8,800 nt of DNA from NCBI GenBank assembly GCA_023249255.1, contig JAHFCY010000076.1, forward strand, positions 4,081-12,880, in the 5' to 3' direction. Source of the stretch: Candidatus Lindowiibacteriota bacterium (GTDB lineage: Bacteria > Lindowbacteria > 2-12-FULL-62-27). A program made the position numbers and the translations under genes. Under the pieces are notes generated by a model. It was not told where the DNA came from, did not search any database, and saw only the letters and a program-made list of their open reading frames with translations. How positions within the stretch are numbered: position 1 is the stretch's first letter; every line of letters begins with the position of its first letter. Below are positions 1 to 6,367 of the stretch, one piece after another.

Positions 1-33
1 TCTTTCACTTTTCTTTCTGGTTTTCGGTTTCAT
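1..33 (-). CDS. Start of an unidentified gene, cut by the left edge
   Basis: Only the first eleven codons are inside the window, reading MKPKTRKKSER on the minus strand. The ATG is preceded by GAGGCGG about 5 bases upstream, an acceptable Shine-Dalgarno sequence, and the frame is open to the edge. The very basic N-terminus and the GGGACAC-type repeat just upstream recall REP-associated tyrosine (Y1) transposases, which often follow such repeats. That identity is only a guess, because no catalytic motif is visible. A chance open frame of eleven codons cannot be excluded. Confidence 0.3.
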   Translation of the reverse strand, partial: MKPKTRKKSER

Positions 34-46
34 ATCCGCCTCATTA

Positions 47-69
47 GAAAGAAGTGTCCCTGTTTTTCC
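47..69 (-). repeat. REP-like GGGACAC repeat fragment
   Basis: On the minus strand this stretch contains AAAACAGGGACAC followed by TTCTTTC, just upstream of the ATG at position 33. From memory, sequences of this form are dispersed in multiple copies in several environmental bacterial genomes, often beside Y1 (RAYT) transposase genes. No second copy was noticed in this window, so calling it a repeat rests on that recollection. Confidence 0.3.
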
Positions 70-94
70 ATACTGATAAATTAACCCGAATCTG

Positions 95-301
95 CTACGG
101 CCGAGCGGCGGCGACAGGAGATTTCATCAGAGCCGGTATCGGCAGGCGCAACTTGGCGTCGAGAATTTCGATTCCGACGATTTTGTCATTCTCTGTGACG
201 TGGAGGATGACCCCCTCGCGCACCTCGACCGCGGCCTGCGGCCGGGTCTTGGACAACCGAAAATAGGCGGCGTCCGCCTCAGGATCGTAGGTGAATTTCA
301 T
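95..301 (-). CDS. DUF2283 family protein
   Basis: A complete 68-aa protein that matches the DUF2283 pattern along most of its length: MKFTYDPEADAAYFRLS at the start, a central GVILHVTENDKIVGIEIL stretch, then DAKLRL. Family members are small beta-rich proteins of about 60-75 aa and no biochemical role is established. They are often found next to DUF4258-type genes and have been suggested to form toxin-antitoxin-like pairs. The start is the ATG at 301 and not the in-frame ATG at 316, because GGAAGGAG lies between the two, 6 bases before the 301 start. The start codon overlaps the stop of an upstream remnant as ATGA, which points to former translational coupling. The C-terminal tail after about residue 55 is not part of the domain. 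Confidence 0.85.
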   Translation of the reverse strand: MKFTYDPEADAAYFRLSKTRPQAAVEVREGVILHVTENDKIVGIEILDAKLRLPIPALMKSPVAAARP

Positions 302-387
302 GATCGCTCCTTCCATCCGCGTTTGAGCGGATAAGCCGAGATGATGGCTTTGTCTGCGTCATTAGTGACAACCTTCAACGAAAATCA
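298..387 (-). pseudogene. C-terminal remnant of a DUF4258-like partner gene
   Basis: In the frame that ends with the TGA overlapping the DUF2283 start (ATGA), the last 28 codons include KVVTNDADKAIISAYP. This resembles the C-terminal strand pair of the small DUF4258-type proteins that commonly precede DUF2283 genes. The frame is interrupted immediately upstream by TGA at 385-387. Upstream of that TGA the same frame stays open to 576 (63 codons from an ATG), but that part has no recognisable N-terminal motif and overlaps the end of the next gene. The simplest reading is a decayed partner gene. A recoded TGA or an unrecognised real protein is less likely. The family assignment rests on a short segment. 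Confidence 0.4.
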
Positions 388-550
388 CGCGTACTTCGCC
401 GAGAACAGATTTAAGTATATCGTGTATTTGCCTTCGGTGGCAACTTTATTCGATATCTGAATGGTTTGATCCACGTCTACCCGATCAATCTTGAAGAGGT
501 GGAAAGCAACCAAGCCGGGAAGATTCGCAACGGCGGGAAATATCCGCCGC
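388..550. other. Region without a convincing gene
   Basis: No complete gene is supported here. The plus strand has a 39-codon frame at 341-460, and the minus strand has the open continuation of the interrupted frame described for 298-387. Neither has a Shine-Dalgarno sequence or a recognisable motif. The base composition is more AT-rich around 395-460 than in the flanking genes, as expected for decayed or intergenic DNA. A stem-loop lies at the right end (531-549). Confidence 0.5.
531..549 (-). terminator. Stem-loop after the envelope operon
   Basis: A perfect 6-bp inverted repeat, CGGCGG (531-536) and CCGCCG (544-549) with a 7-base AT-rich loop, lies one base downstream of the stop codon of the last operon gene. 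The following minus-strand bases are only mildly T-rich (TTGCGAATCTT), so this is either a weak intrinsic terminator or a 3'-end stabilising hairpin. Confidence 0.35.
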
Positions 551-730
551 CTAATCGGACCGATATTCCTCGACAAAAATCTCGCGTCTGAGTGCCCTTG
601 CCTTTTCCCGGTATCGGTCGAGCCGTTTCTGATGGAGGGCGCGAATATTTGGATCTGTTTGAACGGCCAGTTTCCGCGCGATGAAGGAGATGATGGCGTT
701 GAGATGACGGATTTTGGCCAGCCGGCACAT
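551..730 (-). CDS. Small helical protein, last gene of the envelope operon
   Basis: A 59-aa protein, MCRLAKIRHLNAIISFIA at its start and ending IFVEEYRSD. It begins 8 bases after the stop of the membrane-protein gene upstream, so it is probably translated by reinitiation. The nearest ribosome-binding-like bases (AGGGG) are about 17 bases before the ATG. The sequence is rich in Arg, Lys, Glu and Leu and looks like two amphipathic helices: residues 4-23, fairly hydrophobic, and residues 27-56, highly charged with a coiled-coil tendency. Codon choice is GC-rich at third positions, especially in the first half, as in the neighbouring genes. I recognise no family. A cytoplasmic partner of the preceding membrane protein is a guess from position only. 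Confidence 0.5.
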   Translation of the reverse strand: MCRLAKIRHLNAIISFIARKLAVQTDPNIRALHQKRLDRYREKARALRREIFVEEYRSD

Positions 731-738
731 GGTGGGTT

Positions 739-996
739 CTATTTCGACCCCTGATCCGCGCCGGCAACTCGCCCCGCAGGCACCGCCGTTGCGGATCGGA
801 CATAGTCAACACATCCGACAACCGCGTGCCGGAATCGGTTCACGCTGTTTTTGGCGACGGTCACGAGGCCGGTGGTCATCATCTGTGGGTCGACATAGAC
901 GGAAAGCGACGTAAAGCGAAAGAGCAGAAAGAGGATCAAACAGAATTTGAGCGATTCCTTGACTGGCCAGAAGAGAATTTTGAAAAGGGTGAACAT
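739..996 (-). CDS. Small single-pass membrane protein
   Basis: An 85-aa protein with one strong hydrophobic segment at about residues 13-34 (LKFCLILFLLFRF is its core), preceded by MFTLFKILFWPVKES. It could be an inner-membrane protein or carry an uncleaved signal anchor. The rest, including VDPQMMTTGLVTVAKNSVNRF, is hydrophilic with no known motif. The start is well supported: GGGAGGT lies 8 bases before the ATG. The gene is 37 bases downstream of the second LPP20-like gene, and the 59-aa gene follows after 8 bases, all on the same strand. This makes it the third member of a four-gene operon. Family and function are unknown. Confidence 0.65.
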   Translation of the reverse strand: MFTLFKILFWPVKESLKFCLILFLLFRFTSLSVYVDPQMMTTGLVTVAKNSVNRFRHAVVGCVDYVRSATAVPAGRVAGADQGSK

Positions 997-1033
997 GGCG
1001 GTTACCTCCCTGATGGTTTTTGTTGCGGCCGGA

Positions 1034-2032
1034 TCAACCCCGGACAGATTTCAAGAGTTCATGGCCGTACTCCTGTAAAAATTCGTTGACGGCCAGCACC
1101 AACGCGGCTTCGATGGTGCGGGCATAGGCACGTTTTGTGTCCGAAATGACCCGCTCCGTCACGATTAATCCGGACGGGGTTCGGTCCTGAATTCGAAGAA
1201 CAAACCGGGCGGCGATGAATTTGCGGTCGTAGAGGGTGTTTTCCAGATCGACGCAGGTTGTGACGTTGAGAATCCTTGGACATGGACCCGTTTCGGGGGC
1301 GGCGTTCAACAGGGCGATCCCTGATTTTGAAAGATACCCTGCTATTTCATCCATGATCTGATTGGCGCCAGACGCTGCCGGATCTGTCTGACAGATCACA
1401 ATGCCCTTTGCGGAGAATGAGTATTGGCTCTGACTCGAAGCGCGGCGACGCGCGATTTCCAGAATGGCTTTTTCAAGTTCGATCCTCGGGACTTCCGCCA
1501 GGACATGCGCCGTCCAGAATTCCTGTTTTTTCTCTTCATTGTAGAACCGCTGAACAAACCACGTTTTTGGATTGATCCGGCTGACGAACGCGTCTGACAA
1601 GATTGCCGTGGAGGAACTGGCGTCGACCACGATGGCGCCGTCGGCCGCGGTGGAGTTTCGGGTTCGGATTTCCGCGGAAGATCGCGATATGTCCTGCCCG
1701 ACGTAGTCGGTGACTTGCCGCACCACGTCCTGCATGGCGCTTGACCGGGCTTCGATTTCGCTCCGAGCGGAACCGGAAAGGCCGACAAAAAACATGAGAT
1801 AGGGCGTAGGCTCCGGCGTCGTGAGCGACCACAGGGGACGGTCGGCCGGTACCGCCTCGATGAGACGGCAGCGGCCTTCGTCCGAAAAGCAAACCTGACC
1901 TGTGAGGTGGCAGATCAAGGCCAAAGTCAGGATAAAGGCAACACACAAGCAAATGTGCCCCCTCACCCTGACCCTCTCCCCCATCTGCGCCGGAGGAGAG
2001 GGGATATTTCTGGCGCGGGACACGGCAGACAC
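1034..2032 (-). CDS. LPP20/FlgT-N-like envelope protein with an extra C-terminal domain
   Basis: Up to 332 aa. A hydrophobic segment (residues 29-46 when counted from the GTG at 2032) looks like a Sec signal or membrane anchor; no good lipobox is visible. Residues 65-113 (RPLW, then ARSEIEARSSAMQDVVRQVTDYVG) and 152-196 (INPKTWFVQRF, then FWTAHVLAEVP) form a domain clearly paralogous to the upstream lipoprotein and similar to LPP20/FlgT-N domains of periplasmic or outer-membrane lipoproteins. Residues about 205-332 form a further domain absent from the paralogue, with the pattern AARFVLRIQD, VTERVISDTK and EAALVLAVNEFL; such ends occur in CsgG/FlgT-like proteins, but this match is loose. The start is uncertain. 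The GTG at 2032 directly follows the previous stop and has no ribosome-binding site. The GTG at 1966 (GGAG 9 bases upstream) and the TTG at 1948 (GAGGGGG 9 bases upstream) have better sites, both supplied by a repeat. Confidence 0.75.
   Translation of the reverse strand: MSAVSRARNIPSPPAQMGERVRVRGHICLCVAFILTLALICHLTGQVCFSDEGRCRLIEAVPADRPLWSLTTPEPTPYLMFFVGLSGSARSEIEARSSAMQDVVRQVTDYVGQDISRSSAEIRTRNSTAADGAIVVDASSSTAILSDAFVSRINPKTWFVQRFYNEEKKQEFWTAHVLAEVPRIELEKAILEIARRRASSQSQYSFSAKGIVICQTDPAASGANQIMDEIAGYLSKSGIALLNAAPETGPCPRILNVTTCVDLENTLYDRKFIAARFVLRIQDRTPSGLIVTERVISDTKRAYARTIEAALVLAVNEFLQEYGHELLKSVRG
1957..2004. repeat. Dispersed palindromic repeat of the CCCTCACCC/GGAGAGGG type
   Basis: The stretch begins CCCCCTCACCCTGACCCTC and contains a perfect 8-bp inverted repeat, CCCTCTCC (1972-1979) and GGAGAGGG (1995-2002), with a 15-base loop. 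From memory, this CCCTCACCCTgACCCTCTCCC pattern is a widespread intergenic repeat in many bacteria. Read on the minus strand it encodes the low-complexity peptide SPPAQMGERVRVRG, familiar as an artefact at the ends of predicted proteins. Here it lies in the first codons of the second LPP20-like gene. Confidence 0.6.
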
Positions 2033-2650
2033 CTAAAATTTCGGAGCGGCCGTGTGCACGACCGCAAGCTCGTTTGCATTCAGGGAATACGTGGGGTTCT
2101 GCGTTTCGTATGCATTCGTGGCGCGGGCCGTGCGCGTGATTTCACGCTGAACCGCTTCGCGCGGCGCTTCAACCAGAACGAATGCCTGCCATAGAATTTT
2201 CGCGTTTTCCGTTTGAACTTTCTCCAGATACCACGACTTGGGTCGGACTTGCGAAACCGCGACCTGAACCGTCGCCCGGGCCGAGTTGCTGCTCTCAATC
2301 TGCAGGTTTCGATCCTTGCCGGAACTGTTGTCGTCCTTGCGCGTCTCACTGCGATCCTTCGCGACAAAATTCAACACGTAATCGGCGATTTCCTGCCGGG
2401 CGCGGAAAAGCGCGTGGTCCCGGGCGTCGAGTTCCGTGCTGAACCGGTCAGACACTCCGGTAGCGTAGAAAAACGCGCCCTGTTCGGCGTTTTCGATCAG
2501 CGTCCATTCGGGACGCGGATCGTGCGAGCGATAAAGAACCTTCTCGCCGGGATCAGACGTTACCGCCATATTCGGGTGTTTGGTGCAGGCCGTTGAAATC
2601 AGCAGTAAAATCGTGGGTAAGACAAGTGCCAGGAGTTTTTTGAAATTCAC
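2033..2650 (-). CDS. LPP20/FlgT-N-like lipoprotein, first gene of the envelope operon
   Basis: A 205-aa predicted lipoprotein. MNFKKLLALVLPTILLL is a typical signal sequence and ISTAC gives the probable lipidated Cys at residue 22; Ser at -3 is a weaker lipobox than Leu. The mature part carries RPEWT (residues 46-50), then ATGVSDRF and a long helix ARDHALFRARQEIADYV (76-92), a polar insert (100-125), and VRPKSWYLEKV to LWQAFVLVEAP (135-163). This is the pattern of LPP20/FlgT-N domains in periplasmic lipoproteins. The start is GTG at 2650: GGAGGT lies 7 bases upstream, whereas the in-frame GTG at 2665 would put that site inside the gene. Compared with the next gene it lacks the whole C-terminal domain and stops at YSLNANELAVVHTAAPKF, where the paralogue continues. 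The role in the envelope is unknown. Confidence 0.75.
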   Translation of the reverse strand: MNFKKLLALVLPTILLLISTACTKHPNMAVTSDPGEKVLYRSHDPRPEWTLIENAEQGAFFYATGVSDRFSTELDARDHALFRARQEIADYVLNFVAKDRSETRKDDNSSGKDRNLQIESSNSARATVQVAVSQVRPKSWYLEKVQTENAKILWQAFVLVEAPREAVQREITRTARATNAYETQNPTYSLNANELAVVHTAAPKF

Positions 2651-2833
2651 GATAACCACCTCCACGGATATTTTGTTTTAAAAGATCTTTGTCGTTCTGA
2701 GAGGACTAAACGTCCGAAACGTCGGGATTTTTCAAATCGAACGGCGGAAAGATTGCAATTCTATGATGACGAGGCAATAACCGGCTTACCAGCACGCCCA
2801 AGGGTGGACATGTCTCGAACGAGCGCGCATTCC
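2651..2833. other. Divergent intergenic region between the envelope operon and the carboxylase gene
   Basis: No gene is supported here. It holds a perfect 10-bp palindrome AAAGATCTTT (2681-2690), close upstream of the lipoprotein start, and a tandem pair AAACGTCCG (2708-2716) and AAACGTCGG (2717-2725). Both are possible regulatory sites. I saw no convincing sigma70-type promoter for the minus-strand operon. On the plus strand the carboxylase frame remains open back to a TTG at 2753, but that part has no family similarity. Confidence 0.45.
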
Positions 2834-2862
2834 TTGACGCCCGACGCGGGCGTTGGTCTAAT
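2834..2862 (+). promoter_or_regulatory. Sigma70-type promoter of the pyruvate carboxylase gene
   Basis: TTGACG (2834-2839) and TCTAAT (2857-2862) are each one mismatch from consensus and are separated by exactly 17 bases. Transcription would begin near 2868-2870, only 3-5 bases before the ATG at 2873, giving a nearly leaderless mRNA. The spacer holds an inverted repeat, ACGCCC (2838-2843) and GGGCGT (2848-2853), which could be an operator or chance in GC-rich DNA. Confidence 0.6.
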
Positions 2863-2872
2863 TGCGCTCACT

Positions 2873-5800
2873 ATGCCATTGAAAAATAAACAGACTGAAC
2901 GCCATCCCATTCGCAAACTCATGGTGGCGAATCGCGGGGAGATCGCGATCCGCATTTTCCGTGCCGCGACGGAACTTGGACTGGGGACCGTGTCCGTCCA
3001 CACCCACGAAGACCGGTTTGCGCTGCACCGGTTCAAATCGGATGAATCGTATCTGATCGGGCCCGAAGGCGGAGGCGAGCCGGTCAAATCGTATCTGAAC
3101 ATTTCGCAGATCGTCGCGGTCGCCCGGGATCACGGGGTCGACGCGATCCATCCCGGCTACGGATTTTTGGCCGAAAATGCCGACTTCGCGCGGGCCTGTG
3201 AAGAACACGGAGTGATTTTTGTCGGCCCTACGCCGCACCAGCTCGATTTGTTCGGCGACAAAACCGCAGCGCGGCGGGCAGCCCGGGATGCCGGCATTCC
3301 CATTCTGCCCGGAACCAACCGCGCGCTGAAAAATCTGCAGGAGGTCCGGGACGCGGCGAAAAAAATAGGGTACCCGGTGATCATCAAGGCGAGTTTCGGC
3401 GGCGGCGGCCGCGGCATGCGGGTCGTGCGAACCGCGGCGGAGTTGGCCGGCAAATTGGAGGAGGCGAGGCGCGAAGCGGGCGCGGCGTTCGGCAAGTCCG
3501 ACGTTTTTCTCGAACGATTCATCACCCGCGCCAAGCACATCGAAGTCCAGCTTCTCGGCGACAGCGACGGCCGGCTCGTCCATCTCTGGGAGCGCGACTG
3601 TTCCGTCCAGCGCCGCCACCAGAAAGTTGTCGAGGTTGCGCCGAGCCTGTGTCTGTCCGCCGACGTCCGGCTCGCCATCTGCGAGTCCGCGGTGCGGCTC
3701 TGCAAGCCGCTCAAGTATCGGAGCGCGGGAACCGTCGAATTTCTTTACGATCTCGACGAGGAAAAATTCTATTTTATCGAAGTCAATCCGCGGATTCAGG
3801 TCGAGCACACGGTCACCGAGGAGGTCACCGGCATCGATCTCGTCAAAAGCCAGATACTGATTGCCGATGGCCTCAAGTTGACCGATCCTGAACTCCACGT
3901 TCCGCCGCAAAACGAGATCGAGACGCGCGGCTATGCGATGCAGTGCCGGATCACCACGGAAGATCCGGCGAACCGATTCATTCCAGACTACGGACGGCTG
4001 ACGACCTATCGGTCGCCGGCGGGGTTCGGCGTCCGGCTGGACGGCGGATCTGCCTATGGCGGCGCCGTCATCACGCCCTATTACGATTCTCTGCTCGTCA
4101 AAGTCACCACGCGGGGTGCGACTCTCACCGAAAGCGTCCGGCGGATGGACCGGGCGCTTCGGGAGTTTCGTGTTCGCGGGGTCAAGACCAACATCCCGTT
4201 TTTGACGAACCTTATCGGCCATCCGACGTTCACTTCCGGGCAGGCGACAACCGCATTCATCGATGAAACGCCGGATCTCTTCCGGTTTCGAGTTCCGCGT
4301 GACCGCGCAACGAAACTTCTGTCGTATCTCGGCGATGTCATCGTCAATGGCCGGCCGGATGTCAAAAAGAAAATCGACCGCAAGCGTCGTTTTGCCGCAC
4401 CGATCGTGCCAGCACATCCGAAAGGCACGCCGCCGCCGACCGGGCTTCGTCAGTCTCTCCTCGACCTCGGCCCTGAAAAATTCTGCCAAAAAATCCGCGC
4501 GGACAGGAAACTCCTCTTCACCGACACGACGATGCGCGACGCACATCAGTCGATTCTGGCGACCCGCGTCCGCACCTACGACCTTCTGGCCATCGCCGAC
4601 GCGACCGCTCATCTGGTTCCGAATCTCTTCAGCCTCGAAATGTGGGGCGGCGCGACGTTCGACACCGCGATGCGATTTTTGCAGGAGGATCCGTGGGACC
4701 GCCTGATCGAACTTCGAAAACGGATCCCGAACATTCCGTTTCAGATGCTTCTGCGCGCGTCCAACGCCGTCGGATACACAAATTACCCGGACAACGTCGT
4801 TCGGGAGTTCATCAAGCTGTCCGCGCGGCACGGGATCGACATTTTCCGGATTTTCGATTCGCTCAACTGGACGGCCAACATGAAAGTTGCAATGGAAACC
4901 GTCCGGGAGCACACCAACGCCGTGTGCGAAGCCGCGATCTGCTACACGGGAGACATCCTGGATCCGGGACGGCCGAAATACAGTCTGAAATATTACGTCT
5001 CGATGGCCAGGGAACTTAAAAAAATGGGCGCGCACATTCTCGCGATCAAGGACATGGCGGGTCTCTGCAAGCCTTACGCCGCGCTGGCGCTCTTTAAGGC
5101 TCTCCGGGACGAAATCGATCTGCCGATCCACTATCACACGCACGACACCAGCGGCGTCACGGCCGCCAGTGTCCTTCGCGCGGCTGACGCGGGCGTCGAC
5201 ATCGTGGACGCCGCGCTCGCCTCCATGAGCGGCTCGACCAGCCAGCCCTGTTTGAACTCGCTCGCGGCGGCGATCCGCCATACGCCGCGCGACAGCGGCC
5301 TCGACGGCGTATCGCTCGATCAGCTTAGTGATTATTGGAAATCCGTCCGTGAGTTTTATTACCCGTTCGAGGAAGGCCTCAAGTCGCCCACGTCCGACGT
5401 CTACCGCCACGAGATGCCGGGCGGGCAGTACACGAATCTTCTCCAGCAGGCCAAGAGCCTGGGACTTGAATCCCGCTGGCCGGAAGTCTGCGACGCGTAC
5501 GCCGCGGCCAACCGGCTGTTCGGGGACATCGTCAAAGTCACGCCGTCGAGCAAGGTCGTCGGCGACATGGCGCTTTTCATGGTCACCAACCATCTCACGG
5601 TCGACGACGTGTTGTCGTCACAGAAACCGCTGTCGTTTCCCAGGAGTGTCGTCGAAATGATGCAGGGACTGCTCGGCCGCCCGCAGGAGGGATGGCCGAA
5701 AAAAATACAGGAGATCGTCCTGAAATCCGCGCGCGCCAAGGCCATCCGGGGCCGGCCCGGCGCGAGTCTCAAGAAGGTGAACCTCGACACGTCCCGGCGC

Positions 5801-6367
5801 GATCTGGCCGCCAAAATCGGCCGGGATCCGACCGGGGAGGAACTTCTGTCGTTCCTCCTCTATTCGCAGGTGTTTCTCGACTACGACAAACATAACCGGC
5901 AGTACGACAACGTCGGCGTCATCCCGACACCGCAGTTTTTCTACGGCCTTCAGCCCGGCGAGGAAATTTCGATCGACATCGAGGAAGGCAAAAGACTCAT
6001 TCTCAAATTCCTCACGACCGGAGAGCCTCACGAAGACGGCACGCGAACCGTTTTCTTTGAACTCAACGGCCAGCCGCGCGAGGTCAACGTCGTGGACCAT
6101 TCGCTTGAAGGCAAACTCCACAAACATCCGAAGGCAAATCCGGACAATCCGGACCACATCGCCGCGCCCATGCCGGGAAAAGTTTCGAATGTGGTCGCGG
6201 CCAAAGGCCAGGCGGTGAAATCGGGCGATCCGATTCTGTCCATTGAGGCGATGAAAATGGAAACGGCGATCTACTGTCCGAGGGACGCCAAGGTTGCCGA
6301 CATTCTGGTCCAGTCCGGCATGCACATCGAAGCCGGGGACCTGCTTATGGTTCTGGAGGCCGGCTGA
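2873..6367 (+). CDS. pyc: Pyruvate carboxylase, single-chain form
   Basis: Biotin- and ATP-dependent carboxylation of pyruvate to oxaloacetate, a cytoplasmic anaplerotic step feeding the TCA cycle and gluconeogenesis. The 1164 aa match the usual length of about 1150. The biotin carboxylase half (about residues 10-490) has K172 and the ATP loop GGGGRGM (176-182), RDCSVQRRHQKVVE, and EVNPRIQVEH with E303, N305 and R307. The carboxyltransferase domain has TDTTMRD with metal ligand D551, IKDMAGL with K726 (the lysine that is carbamylated in the family), HYHTHD with H755 and H757, and VTPSSKVVGD with T890. The C-terminal biotinyl domain has EAMKME, with the biotin-accepting K1128 located 36 residues before the end. 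The ATG at 2873 is chosen because the family similarity begins just after it and a strong promoter ends 10 bases before it. There is no Shine-Dalgarno sequence, in keeping with a leaderless start. Alternative in-frame starts are ATG 2810 and TTG 2753. The gene appears monocistronic. Confidence 0.97.
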   Translation: MPLKNKQTERHPIRKLMVANRGEIAIRIFRAATELGLGTVSVHTHEDRFALHRFKSDESYLIGPEGGGEPVKSYLNISQIVAVARDHGVDAIHPGYGFLAENADFARACEEHGVIFVGPTPHQLDLFGDKTAARRAARDAGIPILPGTNRALKNLQEVRDAAKKIGYPVIIKASFGGGGRGMRVVRTAAELAGKLEEARREAGAAFGKSDVFLERFITRAKHIEVQLLGDSDGRLVHLWERDCSVQRRHQKVVEVAPSLCLSADVRLAICESAVRLCKPLKYRSAGTVEFLYDLDEEKFYFIEVNPRIQVEHTVTEEVTGIDLVKSQILIADGLKLTDPELHVPPQNEIETRGYAMQCRITTEDPANRFIPDYGRLTTYRSPAGFGVRLDGGSAYGGAVITPYYDSLLVKVTTRGATLTESVRRMDRALREFRVRGVKTNIPFLTNLIGHPTFTSGQATTAFIDETPDLFRFRVPRDRATKLLSYLGDVIVNGRPDVKKKIDRKRRFAAPIVPAHPKGTPPPTGLRQSLLDLGPEKFCQKIRADRKLLFTDTTMRDAHQSILATRVRTYDLLAIADATAHLVPNLFSLEMWGGATFDTAMRFLQEDPWDRLIELRKRIPNIPFQMLLRASNAVGYTNYPDNVVREFIKLSARHGIDIFRIFDSLNWTANMKVAMETVREHTNAVCEAAICYTGDILDPGRPKYSLKYYVSMARELKKMGAHILAIKDMAGLCKPYAALALFKALRDEIDLPIHYHTHDTSGVTAASVLRAADAGVDIVDAALASMSGSTSQPCLNSLAAAIRHTPRDSGLDGVSLDQLSDYWKSVREFYYPFEEGLKSPTSDVYRHEMPGGQYTNLLQQAKSLGLESRWPEVCDAYAAANRLFGDIVKVTPSSKVVGDMALFMVTNHLTVDDVLSSQKPLSFPRSVVEMMQGLLGRPQEGWPKKIQEIVLKSARAKAIRGRPGASLKKVNLDTSRRDLAAKIGRDPTGEELLSFLLYSQVFLDYDKHNRQYDNVGVIPTPQFFYGLQPGEEISIDIEEGKRLILKFLTTGEPHEDGTRTVFFELNGQPREVNVVDHSLEGKLHKHPKANPDNPDHIAAPMPGKVSNVVAAKGQAVKSGDPILSIEAMKMETAIYCPRDAKVADILVQSGMHIEAGDLLMVLEAG

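Noticed and set aside
54-266. Plus-strand frame of 70 codons opposite the DUF2283 gene
   Set aside because: The minus-strand frame matches DUF2283 and has a strong ribosome-binding site. The plus-strand product has low-complexity Arg/Thr content and no site.
2708-2732. CCGA-AACG-TCGG followed by a T-run as a terminator
   Set aside because: The stem is only 4 bp and no plus-strand gene lies upstream that would need it. The tandem AAACGTCSG pair explains the symmetry equally well.
2753-2872. N-terminal extension of the carboxylase from TTG 2753 or ATG 2810
   Set aside because: The forty extra residues have no family similarity and a strong promoter lies inside this stretch, so the transcript would begin after both starts. 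ATG 2810 does have an AAGGGTGG-like site, so it is not fully excluded.
2858-5593. Very long minus-strand open frame (911 codons) opposite the carboxylase gene
   Set aside because: It is antisense to a gene with complete conserved motifs. Its Arg/Asp/Val-rich composition is what the reverse of GC-rich codons gives, and it has no ribosome-binding site or family motif.
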